From: VFZS01 sp964353255
GTDB taxonomy: Bacteria; Acidobacteriota; Terriglobia; Bryobacterales; Bryobacteraceae
NCBI GenBank assembly: GCA_964353255.1
Contig: CAYGVJ010000133.1
Span: 1-14,176, forward strand
Reading direction: 5' to 3'
DNA: 14,176 nucleotides
Shown here: positions 6,438-11,827 of the stretch, one piece after another
Position numbering within the stretch: position 1 is the stretch's first letter
How the letters are laid out: each line of letters opens with the position of its first letter
Position numbers and translations under genes: made by a program
Notes under the pieces: generated by a model
Told to the model about the DNA's origin: nothing
Seen by the model: only the letters and a program-made list of their open reading frames with translations
The model's database searches: none

Positions 6438-6443
6438 ATTATA
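6438..6443 (-). promoter_or_regulatory. -10 box directly upstream of the sigma-54 activator (possible leaderless start)
   Basis: On the minus strand a perfect TATAAT, preceded by C, lies 9 nt before the GTG start of the activator gene and overlaps the rlpA stop codon. TGGACA at 6459-6464 is a five-of-six -35 match, but with a short 15-bp spacer. Transcription would begin about 3 nt before the GTG, giving an almost leaderless mRNA, consistent with the absence of a Shine-Dalgarno sequence. Confidence 0.5.
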
Positions 6444-7095
6444 GTGCCGGCGAGGGGGTGTCCAGTCTCACCACAAATGCTTCGCCCAACCGGGCGCGCA
6501 GGCGGCGGGCCAGGTCGCCAGCCGCTTCCAGCGTCGCCTCCTGCCCGACCAGAACCCGCCATAGGGGTGGATCGCCGTCGCGCAGCTCCAGTCTCGCCGG
6601 ACGGCGCTCACGCTCGGCGAGCTGGCGCCGGCGCTCCGCGTTGGCGCGGTCTCGGAAGGCGCCGACCTGCACCGCGAAGCAGCACTCGGGCGCCCGGCCG
6701 CGCAGGGACACTACCTCCAGGCGTACCTGCGCGGTGCCCGGCCCGAGCATCCGGATGCGGCGGGCCGCGGCCCGGGACAGGTCGATGATACGGCCCTCCA
6801 CGAACGGGCCGCGGTCGTTGATGCGCACCCGGACGCCGCGCTGGTTCTCCAGGTTCCGCACCCGGACCACGGAATCGAAAGGCAGAGTGCGGTGCGCGGC
6901 GGTGAGCTTCTCCATGTCGTAGATCTCGCCGCTGGCGGCGCGCCTGCCGTGATAAGGGCGCCCGTACCAACTGGCGATGCCGGCCTCGGTGAATCCCGGC
7001 CCGGGCGTGGCGGGCACCGCGACGCGCTTCCGCTTCGCGCAACCCGACAGGACCAGCGCCATGAGGGCCGCTACCATCAGACCGCGCCGGCTCAT
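6439..7095 (-). CDS. rlpA: RlpA-family septal lytic transglycosylase, lipoprotein with SPOR domain
   Basis: The 218-aa product starts with a lipoprotein signal (MSRRGLMVAALMALVLSGC, lipid-modified Cys19). A double-psi beta-barrel domain follows at about residues 39-117 (GIASWYGRPYHG, ASGEIYD, LTAAHRTLPF, RINDRGPF). Glu57, Asp60 and His68 match the residues described as the active site in Pseudomonas RlpA, which cleaves peptide-free glycan strands at the division site. Residues 138-210 form a SPOR domain (CFAVQVGAFRDRANAERRRQL...WRVLVG), which binds denuded septal peptidoglycan. The frame is open to 7236, but the ATG at 7095 gives the signal peptide and has GGGAG just upstream. It is the first gene of a minus-strand operon with the sigma-54 activator and glycosyltransferase. 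Confidence 0.95.
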   Translation of the reverse strand: MSRRGLMVAALMALVLSGCAKRKRVAVPATPGPGFTEAGIASWYGRPYHGRRAASGEIYDMEKLTAAHRTLPFDSVVRVRNLENQRGVRVRINDRGPFVEGRIIDLSRAAARRIRMLGPGTAQVRLEVVSLRGRAPECCFAVQVGAFRDRANAERRRQLAERERRPARLELRDGDPPLWRVLVGQEATLEAAGDLARRLRARLGEAFVVRLDTPSPAL

Positions 7096-7216
7096 TGCTC
7101 CCACTCTAGCCTCGCGCCGGGCCGGAAGCAATCCGGAGGGGATCAAACATTTTCCGTGGAGCGCGTTTTGTCCGACTTCCTCCACCCGCCTCTGGCGCCC
7201 GCTCTGCATTTTTCTC

Positions 7217-7245
7217 TTGACTTTCTGGCCGAACAACCTTATATA
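7217..7245 (+). promoter_or_regulatory. Promoter of the lysine-rich micropeptide gene
   Basis: TTGACT (7217-7222) is followed by 17 bp and TATATA (7240-7245). The AT-rich stretch stands out from its GC-rich surroundings. Predicted transcription start is near 7252, giving a transcript of about 180 nt up to the terminator at 7433. The 120 bp between here and the rlpA start hold no other signal I can support. Confidence 0.6.
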
Positions 7246-7255
7246 TGAATCACGA

Positions 7256-7275
7256 CGCGATCTTCACGGATCGCG
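7256..7275 (+). promoter_or_regulatory. 5'-leader stem-loop of the micropeptide transcript
   Basis: CGCGATC (7256-7262) and GATCGCG (7269-7275) form a perfect 7-bp stem with a 6-nt loop. It lies within a few bases of the predicted transcription start, a position where hairpins protect mRNAs from decay. It could also be an operator, because the stem is a dyad in DNA. Confidence 0.5.
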
Positions 7276-7276
7276 C

Positions 7277-7306
7277 CAATCGATGTCAAGGGAGAATCAA
7301 TCGATG
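7277..7306 (+). repeat. 9-bp direct repeat flanking the ribosome binding site
   Basis: CAATCGATG occurs at 7277-7285 and 7298-7306, exactly 21 bp apart. Each copy ends in an in-frame ATG; the second is the likely start codon, and the Shine-Dalgarno sequence AAGGGAG (7288-7294) lies between them. Confidence 0.6.
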
Positions 7307-7369
7307 AAGAACGCAACCAAGAAGGCGAAGCCGGCGAAGAAGAAGAAGGCTGCTCCGAAGAAGAAGTAG
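7304..7369 (+). CDS. 21-aa lysine-rich micropeptide, histone-tail-like
   Basis: The predicted peptide has 21 residues, 11 of them lysine, 5 alanine and 2 proline, ending in APKKK; there is no acidic or hydrophobic residue apart from Met1. The composition resembles the AK/KP-rich tails of H1-like bacterial proteins and some ribosomal proteins, so nucleic-acid binding is a reasonable guess but not shown. Evidence that it is a gene: a dedicated promoter, an AAGGGAG Shine-Dalgarno 9 nt before the ATG, a TAG stop and a strong intrinsic terminator just after. An in-frame ATG at 7283 would add seven residues, but would place the Shine-Dalgarno inside the coding region. The transcript could also act as a small RNA. 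Confidence 0.6.
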   Translation: MKNATKKAKPAKKKKAAPKKK

Positions 7370-7407
7370 CCGCCGCCTGCTAGCAGAGTCGAACCAAGTT
7401 CCGGCTC

Positions 7408-7433
7408 AGGCCCCGACAGTTCGGGGCCTTTTT
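7408..7433 (+). terminator. Intrinsic terminator of the micropeptide gene
   Basis: AGGCCCCGA (7408-7416) and TCGGGGCCT (7421-7429) form a perfect 9-bp stem with a 4-nt loop, followed by a run of five T (7429-7433) and a further TTTT. It is oriented for plus-strand transcription, 38 nt after the micropeptide stop. The convergent methyltransferase ends 30 bp beyond it. Confidence 0.88.
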
Positions 7434-7463
7434 CATTTTGGGGCTGGCCGCCGGCGTCCTTCC

Positions 7464-8438
7464 TCAAGCGGGAGCGTTCTTGCCCAGAAGCAGGGTTCGG
7501 AAAGTCTCTCCCATCCCCACCAGCAGGGTCTTCAATTGCAGGCGCCGCCGGAGCCGCTCGGGTTCGGCCCCGGCGGCCAGAGCGGCGGCCAGGACGTCTT
7601 CGGTGGCCGCGCCCATCAGCGTCTGGGCCAGGGTCTCGAAGCGCAGCACGCGCAGGCCGCAGACGGCGGCGTGCTCCTGGAGCGCAGTGAAGCAGACATG
7701 GGCCGTGATGTCCCGCTCGCCCGGTTCCTCCAGCACGTCTTCCAGCGCTGCGTGTCGCCGGTAGCTCATCAGCGTCCCGGCGGGAAAGCGCGCCGCCTCC
7801 GGCGTCGTGTAGCCGTAATCGACGATCAGCAGGTAGCCGCGTTCCAGCCGCCCAGCGACCTCCTCCAGCCAGCGCAGGGCCCGCAGGTTCACCTCCGCCT
7901 GGTCGCCCTCCTCGGCCAGCGGGAGGTAGCGACGCGCGTAGTCGGCCACTTCGCCCTCGGCCGGCTCGCCTTCCACCCAGCAGAACCGGAACCCGCTCCA
8001 GCCGACGCGCATCTCCCGCACCGCCCCGCCGCGCCGCGCCACCACGCGCACGGGCAGAGCGTCGAAGAACTCGTTGGCGAAGACGACGCCGCAGAAACTG
8101 GCCGGCAGCGTGCCCCGGTCTATCTCCAGGCCGAGGTAGGCGAACTCGGACAAGGGGGCAGCCATCTCGCTCCGTCCCGCCCCCAGTTCCATCACCGTGA
8201 AGCCGGCCGGTCGGCCCAGCTCCTCGAACAACCGGCGGATGCGAGCGGCGATCAGGCTTCCGAAGACGGGCTGAAGCTGCGCGGCGGTGTAGTAGTCCCC
8301 CGCGCGGCCGAAGCGCTCGCGCCCGCCGCGGTAGTACCCGTGCTCGGGGTGATACAGCGCCAGGTCCATGAACCGCTCGAAGGTGATCGGCCCGGCGCGG
8401 GAGATCTCCTCGCGGATGAGTGCGGCCAGCGGAGACAT
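7464..8438 (-). CDS. MidA/NDUFAF7-like SAM-dependent methyltransferase (COG1565 family)
   Basis: This 324-aa class I methyltransferase matches the DUF185/MidA family: PITFERFMDLALYHPEHGYY (17-36), GDYYTAAQLQPVFG (47-60), SAM-binding VMELGAGR (82-89), VVFANEFFDALPV (118-130), LLIVDYGY (203-210) and DITAHVCFTAL (243-253). In eukaryotes NDUFAF7 dimethylates an arginine of the complex I 49-kDa subunit; the bacterial role is not settled. Two deviations are seen: the segment between the SAM motif and ANEFFDALP is about 40 residues shorter than usual, and the Asp normally found in DITAHVDF is Cys249. The ATG has no Shine-Dalgarno sequence; a TATGAT box lies 17 nt upstream. It is transcribed divergently from the DUF302 gene. 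Confidence 0.9.
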   Translation of the reverse strand: MSPLAALIREEISRAGPITFERFMDLALYHPEHGYYRGGRERFGRAGDYYTAAQLQPVFGSLIAARIRRLFEELGRPAGFTVMELGAGRSEMAAPLSEFAYLGLEIDRGTLPASFCGVVFANEFFDALPVRVVARRGGAVREMRVGWSGFRFCWVEGEPAEGEVADYARRYLPLAEEGDQAEVNLRALRWLEEVAGRLERGYLLIVDYGYTTPEAARFPAGTLMSYRRHAALEDVLEEPGERDITAHVCFTALQEHAAVCGLRVLRFETLAQTLMGAATEDVLAAALAAGAEPERLRRRLQLKTLLVGMGETFRTLLLGKNAPA

Positions 8439-8455
8439 GGGGAAGCTACGCTACG

Positions 8456-8461
8456 ATCATA
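8456..8461 (-). promoter_or_regulatory. -10 box of the MidA-like methyltransferase gene
   Basis: TATGAT preceded by C on the minus strand, five of six to consensus, with no clear -35. It would give a leader of about 11 nt without a Shine-Dalgarno sequence. It is one half of a divergent pair with the box at 8492-8497. Confidence 0.45.
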
Positions 8462-8488
8462 GACCATGGCTCTGCCGGCGAGACCGTC

Positions 8489-8497
8489 TGCTATGAT
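8489..8497 (+). promoter_or_regulatory. Extended -10 promoter of the DUF302 gene
   Basis: TGCTATGAT is an extended -10 element (TGn plus TATGAT), which can work without a -35 box; none is seen. Transcription would start about 16 nt before the ATG, just ahead of the AGAGGG Shine-Dalgarno sequence at 8505-8510. Confidence 0.5.
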
Positions 8498-8519
8498 CGT
8501 CTCCAGAGGGTCGAGGCAG

Positions 8520-9065
8520 ATGCTGGAGGTAAGAACCGATCAGGCGCTGGATACGGTGGAAGCCGCGCTGCGGCGAGCAGCCCGCCGCCGCGGCGCAACC
8601 GTTCTCGCTGTGACCGCGGTGGGGCAACTGCTGCGCGAGGAAGGTTCCGGGATCTCCCGGGACGCCACGGTGTTCACCCTGTGCCATCCGGAACTGTTTG
8701 CCGCGCTGCTGGAAGCCGACATGCGTGTGGCGGCCTTGCTGCCTTGCCGGGTCGCCGCCTACACGGAAGGGGGCCAGGTCGTGTTTCAAGCCATGTCGCC
8801 AACAGATTTCGGGCGGCTCCTGAACCGGGCAGACTTGGTTCAATTGACCGGACCGCTGGAGACGCTGCTGCGGGAGATCCTCCAAGAAGCGGCGTGCCCG
8901 CTGGCCGCGGAGCCTGCGGCGCCGGCCACGGTCCACCGCGGAGGCATCGGGGCGACCGAGGAACAAGTCAGCCTGCGGGCGGCGATTCCCCAGCGCATCG
9001 ACTGCCGCGGCACCAAGATCGAGGAACTGGCCGGAACGGGTGAGCACGACTCGCGGGGCGGGTGA
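8520..9065 (+). CDS. DUF302-domain protein
   Basis: The 181-aa product carries a DUF302 (TT1751-like) domain over about residues 1-125: MLEVRTDQALDTVEAALRRAA, VFTLCHPELFAALLEADMRVAALLPCRVAAY and VFQAMSPTDFGRLL. The biochemical function of this family is not known. Two cysteines sit in the conserved CHP and PCR positions. The remaining 55 residues, after an Ala/Pro-rich linker, match nothing I recognise. The frame opens at 8466, but the ATG at 8520 fits the domain start and has AGAGGG 9 nt upstream. The permease gene follows after 44 nt on the same strand, so the two may be co-transcribed. Confidence 0.82.
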   Translation: MLEVRTDQALDTVEAALRRAARRRGATVLAVTAVGQLLREEGSGISRDATVFTLCHPELFAALLEADMRVAALLPCRVAAYTEGGQVVFQAMSPTDFGRLLNRADLVQLTGPLETLLREILQEAACPLAAEPAAPATVHRGGIGATEEQVSLRAAIPQRIDCRGTKIEELAGTGEHDSRGG

Positions 9066-9109
9066 AGGTAGTATACTGGTCGCCTCCGATCTCGACTCAA
9101 GGAGCGACC

Positions 9110-10441
9110 ATGTTGCCCGATTACATTACCAAGGCGGTTCCCAATCCCCAGGACAAGCGCGCTCCCTGGTACGTCAACACGGCGCCCAGCTATGCAGGCG
9201 TGTTCCTGTGGGTGGCTTTCTATCAATCCATGGCCGACGGCACCATCAACCGCGCCGGCCTCGGCGTGTGTCTGCTGGCGCTGGCCGTGGCCGGTCTGCT
9301 GAGCTACGCCTGGTACTACTGCGCCCCGGCGATGCTGGGCATGAAGACCGGCTACCCGCTGTACGTGGTGGGCAGCTCGACGTTCGGCACCCGCGGTGGC
9401 TACCTGATGCCCGGCATTCTGATGGGCCTCCTGCAAATCGGCTGGTTCGCCGTGGGCACGTTCTACTCGACCAAGTACATCTTGAGCGGGTTCCGCTCGG
9501 AGGCCCCAGCGGGGAGCCTCCTGTTCATCGTGGTGGCCGTGCTGTGGGGTTACGTCATGGGCTACATCGGGGTGAAAGGCATCCAGTACGTCGCCAAGGT
9601 CGCTCTGTACCTGAACCTGATTGCCTTCCTGATGGTCCTGGTCGTCTTCCTGAAGACCAGTGGAGGTCTGGCCCAGCACACGGTGGTCAACCCCGAGCCG
9701 TTCGTGGCCTTCACGCTGCTGATCCAGGTCGTGATCGGCTTCTTCGCCACCGCCGGTGCGGCGGGCGCCGACTTCGGCATGAATAACCGGAATGCCAAGG
9801 ACGTGCGGCTGGGTGGGCTGGTGGGGATCACCCTGGCGATCCTGTACGCCGGCGGCCTGCCGTTGATGTCGGTGGCGGGCGCGCGGGCGCTGCATCCCGA
9901 ATTGACCGGCTTCGGCTACGACACGGTGATCGGCGCCCTCGGCGGCTTCCTGGCCCCGGCCATGTTCTTTCTGTTCGCCATCGCCTCGATTGCTCCGGCC
10001 TGCTTCTGCGCATTCATCTGCGGCAACAGCTTCGCCACTATGTTGCCCCGCGTTCCCCGGATGACCTCCACCCTGGCCGGCGTCACCATCGCCATCGTGC
10101 TCGCCATCACCGGCGTGGCGGCCAACCTGGCCGGCGTTTTCACGATCGTGGGCGCTTCCTTCGGCCCGATCTGCGGCGCAATCGCGGCGGACTATCTGCT
10201 CTCCGGCCGGCGCTGGGCGGGGCCGCGGCAAGGAATCAACTGGGCCGGCTACATCGCCTGGGCGCTGGGATTCACCGTGGGGATTATCCCCTTCCTGCCG
10301 CTGTCGGCGGAGTTCAAGAAGTACTCCCAGCCCGTGGTGGTCTACAGCTTCCTGGTAGGGTTCCTGGTTTACGCGGTGCTGGCCAAGGCGGGCCTTCAGC
10401 CTAAGACCGTCCCGGTGTCCGGCGCGACTGCCGGCGCCTGA
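9110..10441 (+). CDS. NCS1-family nucleobase/hydantoin-type permease
   Basis: The 443-aa polytopic membrane protein has about 12 hydrophobic segments and the NCS1 (nucleobase:cation symporter-1, CodB-like) pattern: WYVNTAPSYAGVFLWVAFYQ near the first helix, GMKTGYPLYVVGSSTFGTRGGYL, LLQIGWFAVGTFYSTKYIL, and GASFGPICGAIAADYLL late in the protein. Members import cytosine, purines, hydantoins, allantoin or thiamine with H+ or Na+; the substrate cannot be told here, as no catabolic gene is adjacent. The ATG has AAGGAG 5 nt upstream, the clearest ribosome site in the window; a GTG at 9062 overlapping the DUF302 stop is an unlikely alternative. TATACT at 9072-9077 is a weak -10 candidate. The 3' end overlaps convergent der by 41 bp. 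Confidence 0.9.
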   Translation: MLPDYITKAVPNPQDKRAPWYVNTAPSYAGVFLWVAFYQSMADGTINRAGLGVCLLALAVAGLLSYAWYYCAPAMLGMKTGYPLYVVGSSTFGTRGGYLMPGILMGLLQIGWFAVGTFYSTKYILSGFRSEAPAGSLLFIVVAVLWGYVMGYIGVKGIQYVAKVALYLNLIAFLMVLVVFLKTSGGLAQHTVVNPEPFVAFTLLIQVVIGFFATAGAAGADFGMNNRNAKDVRLGGLVGITLAILYAGGLPLMSVAGARALHPELTGFGYDTVIGALGGFLAPAMFFLFAIASIAPACFCAFICGNSFATMLPRVPRMTSTLAGVTIAIVLAITGVAANLAGVFTIVGASFGPICGAIAADYLLSGRRWAGPRQGINWAGYIAWALGFTVGIIPFLPLSAEFKKYSQPVVVYSFLVGFLVYAVLAKAGLQPKTVPVSGATAGA

Positions 10442-11729
10442 GCTTCGTCTTCACGAAGATGGGCGTGCCGCGGAAACCGAAGCGCCGGCGGAGCTGATTC
10501 ACCAGGAATCGCTCGGCCGAGAAGTGCAAGGGCCCGGGGTGGTCGGTGAACAGGACGAACGTGGGCGGACGCACGCCGGCCTGGGTCATGTAGAGAATCC
10601 TGGGCTCGCGGTCCCAATGGAGACTCTCCAGGAACCGGTTCAGCTCGCCGGTGGGGACACGTTGCGAGGCCGCCTGGTAAACCTCCCGGACGCTCGGGAG
10701 CAGCCCCTCGACACCCGTGCCCGCGCGGGCCGATAAAAAGGCCGCCGGGGCGTAGTCCAGGAACTTCAGTTCATCGCGAAGGTCGCGCTCGAAGACGCGG
10801 CGGTCCTTATCCGCTTTCAGGTCCCACTTGTTGGCGCAGAGGATGAGGCCGCGGCCCGCCTCGTGGGCGTAGCCCGCGATGGTGGCGTCCAGCGCGAGGA
10901 CGCCCTCGCCGGCGTCCAGGACCAGCAAGACCACGTCCGACAGGCGGATGTGACGCCGGGCCATGACCACGCTGAGCTTCTCGGCCATGAGCCTGGTCTT
11001 GCCCTTGTGGCGGATGCCGGCGGTATCGACGAACACGAAGCTGGCGCCGTCGCGAATGAGGGTGGCGTCCACGGCGTCGCGGGTAGTGCCCGGCGCCGGG
11101 GCCACGATGGCGCGCTCCTCGCCGACCAGGGCATTCAGCAGCGTAGACTTGCCCACGTTGGGGCGCCCTATGATGGCCACCTTCATGACCGGCGTCGCCT
11201 CGCCGGCCTCCGGCTCGGTGGCGGCGAAACCCGCGGTCACGTGTTCGAGCAGTTCGTCCAGGCCCAGCCGGTGCTCAGCCGAAACCGGGAAAAGATCGCC
11301 GAAGCCCAGCGAGTGGAATTCGTGCGCCAGTAGCTCGCGGGAGGGCGCGTCGATCTTGTTCACCGCCAGGGAGACCGGCTTCCCCAACTGGCGAAGCATC
11401 CGCGCCAGGTCTCGCTCGGCGCCGGTGATCTCGGTGCGGCCATCAATGATGAAGATAATGTGAGCAGCGCGTTGGAGCGCCACGCGGGCCTGCTTGAAAA
11501 CCTGCTTGGGGACGTAGTCCGGGGCGTCGGGGATGATGCCGCCGGTGTCGATCAGCTCGAAGCGCCGCCCGCGGTAGCCGGCCTCGCCGTGTATGCGGTC
11601 GCGGGTGATGCCCGGCTCGTCGCCCACGATGGCGCGGCGCTGGCCCAGGATAGCGTTGAACAGGGTGGACTTGCCCACGTTGGGCCGGCCTACGATGACC
11701 ACGGCAGGCAGCTTCTCCGGATGCGCCAT
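10401..11729 (-). CDS. der: Ribosome biogenesis GTPase Der (EngA)
   Basis: Der is an essential GTPase needed for 50S ribosome assembly. The 442-aa protein has the characteristic two tandem G domains and a C-terminal KH-like domain. First domain: GRPNVGKS (14-21), ITRD (41-44), DTGG (61-64), NKID (124-127), VSAEH (149-153). Second domain: GRPNVGKS (188-195), TTRD (215-218), DTAG (235-238), NKWD (300-303), SAR (333-335). KH-like domain: ILYMTQAGVRPPTFVLFTDHP and RRFGFRGTPIFVK. All GTP-binding motifs are intact. The ATG has no Shine-Dalgarno sequence, with TATCAT 8 nt upstream. The last 14 codons overlap the tail of the convergent permease gene. Confidence 0.97.
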   Translation of the reverse strand: MAHPEKLPAVVIVGRPNVGKSTLFNAILGQRRAIVGDEPGITRDRIHGEAGYRGRRFELIDTGGIIPDAPDYVPKQVFKQARVALQRAAHIIFIIDGRTEITGAERDLARMLRQLGKPVSLAVNKIDAPSRELLAHEFHSLGFGDLFPVSAEHRLGLDELLEHVTAGFAATEPEAGEATPVMKVAIIGRPNVGKSTLLNALVGEERAIVAPAPGTTRDAVDATLIRDGASFVFVDTAGIRHKGKTRLMAEKLSVVMARRHIRLSDVVLLVLDAGEGVLALDATIAGYAHEAGRGLILCANKWDLKADKDRRVFERDLRDELKFLDYAPAAFLSARAGTGVEGLLPSVREVYQAASQRVPTGELNRFLESLHWDREPRILYMTQAGVRPPTFVLFTDHPGPLHFSAERFLVNQLRRRFGFRGTPIFVKTKLRRRQSRRTPGRS

Positions 11730-11737
11730 GCTGCTTC

Positions 11738-11743
11738 ATGATA
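11738..11743 (-). promoter_or_regulatory. -10 box just upstream of der (possible leaderless start)
   Basis: TATCAT preceded by GC on the minus strand lies 8 nt before the der ATG, with no evident -35. Transcription would begin about 2 nt before the ATG; the intervening bases GAAGCAGC hold no Shine-Dalgarno sequence. Confidence 0.4.
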
Positions 11744-11750
11744 GCCCAGG

Positions 11751-11802
11751 ACACAGGCCCGAATGCCTGTGCCACCGGTGGCACAGACTTTCGAGTCTGT
11801 GT
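11751..11802. repeat. Head-to-head pair of short palindromes in the der/dinG gap
   Basis: Three linked dyads: CACAGGC (11752-11758) with GCCTGTG (11765-11771), loop CCGAAT; a perfect 16-bp palindrome GTGCCACCGGTGGCAC (11769-11784); and CACAGACT (11782-11789) with AGTCTGTG (11794-11801), enclosing a TTCG tetraloop. Overall, a unit of the form ACACAG-stem-CTGTGCCACC is present twice in inverted orientation. A further copy lies at 14113. Such palindromes are a recurrent non-coding repeat type in Acidobacteria as I recall; a role in folding of mRNA ends or as a mobile repeat is inference. Confidence 0.75.
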
Positions 11803-11815
11803 TGGGGGGCGTGGC

Positions 11816-11821
11816 TATACT
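11816..11821 (+). promoter_or_regulatory. -10 box just upstream of the helicase gene (possible leaderless start)
   Basis: TATACT preceded by GC, five of six to consensus, ends 6 nt before the GTG start at 11828. With the usual spacing the first transcribed base would be the G of the GTG itself. No -35 and no Shine-Dalgarno sequence are seen. Confidence 0.45.
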
Positions 11822-11827
11822 GAGTTA

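Noticed and set aside
6977..7369. 130-codon frame ending in the lysine-rich peptide, starting inside the rlpA region
   Set aside because: Its first 100 codons are antisense to the rlpA start and cross the predicted promoter and leader hairpin; only the last 21 codons have translation signals.
8840..10231. 463-codon open frame on the minus strand opposite the DUF302 and permease genes
   Set aside because: The product is Gly/His/Gln/Ala-rich, typical of an antisense shadow of a GC-rich gene; the permease on the other strand has clear family motifs and a Shine-Dalgarno sequence.
11779..11793. TGGCAC followed by TTC, resembling a sigma-54 promoter
   Set aside because: The -12 element reads TTCG instead of TTGC, and the bases belong to the palindromic repeat; the helicase gene has a better sigma-70 -10 box.
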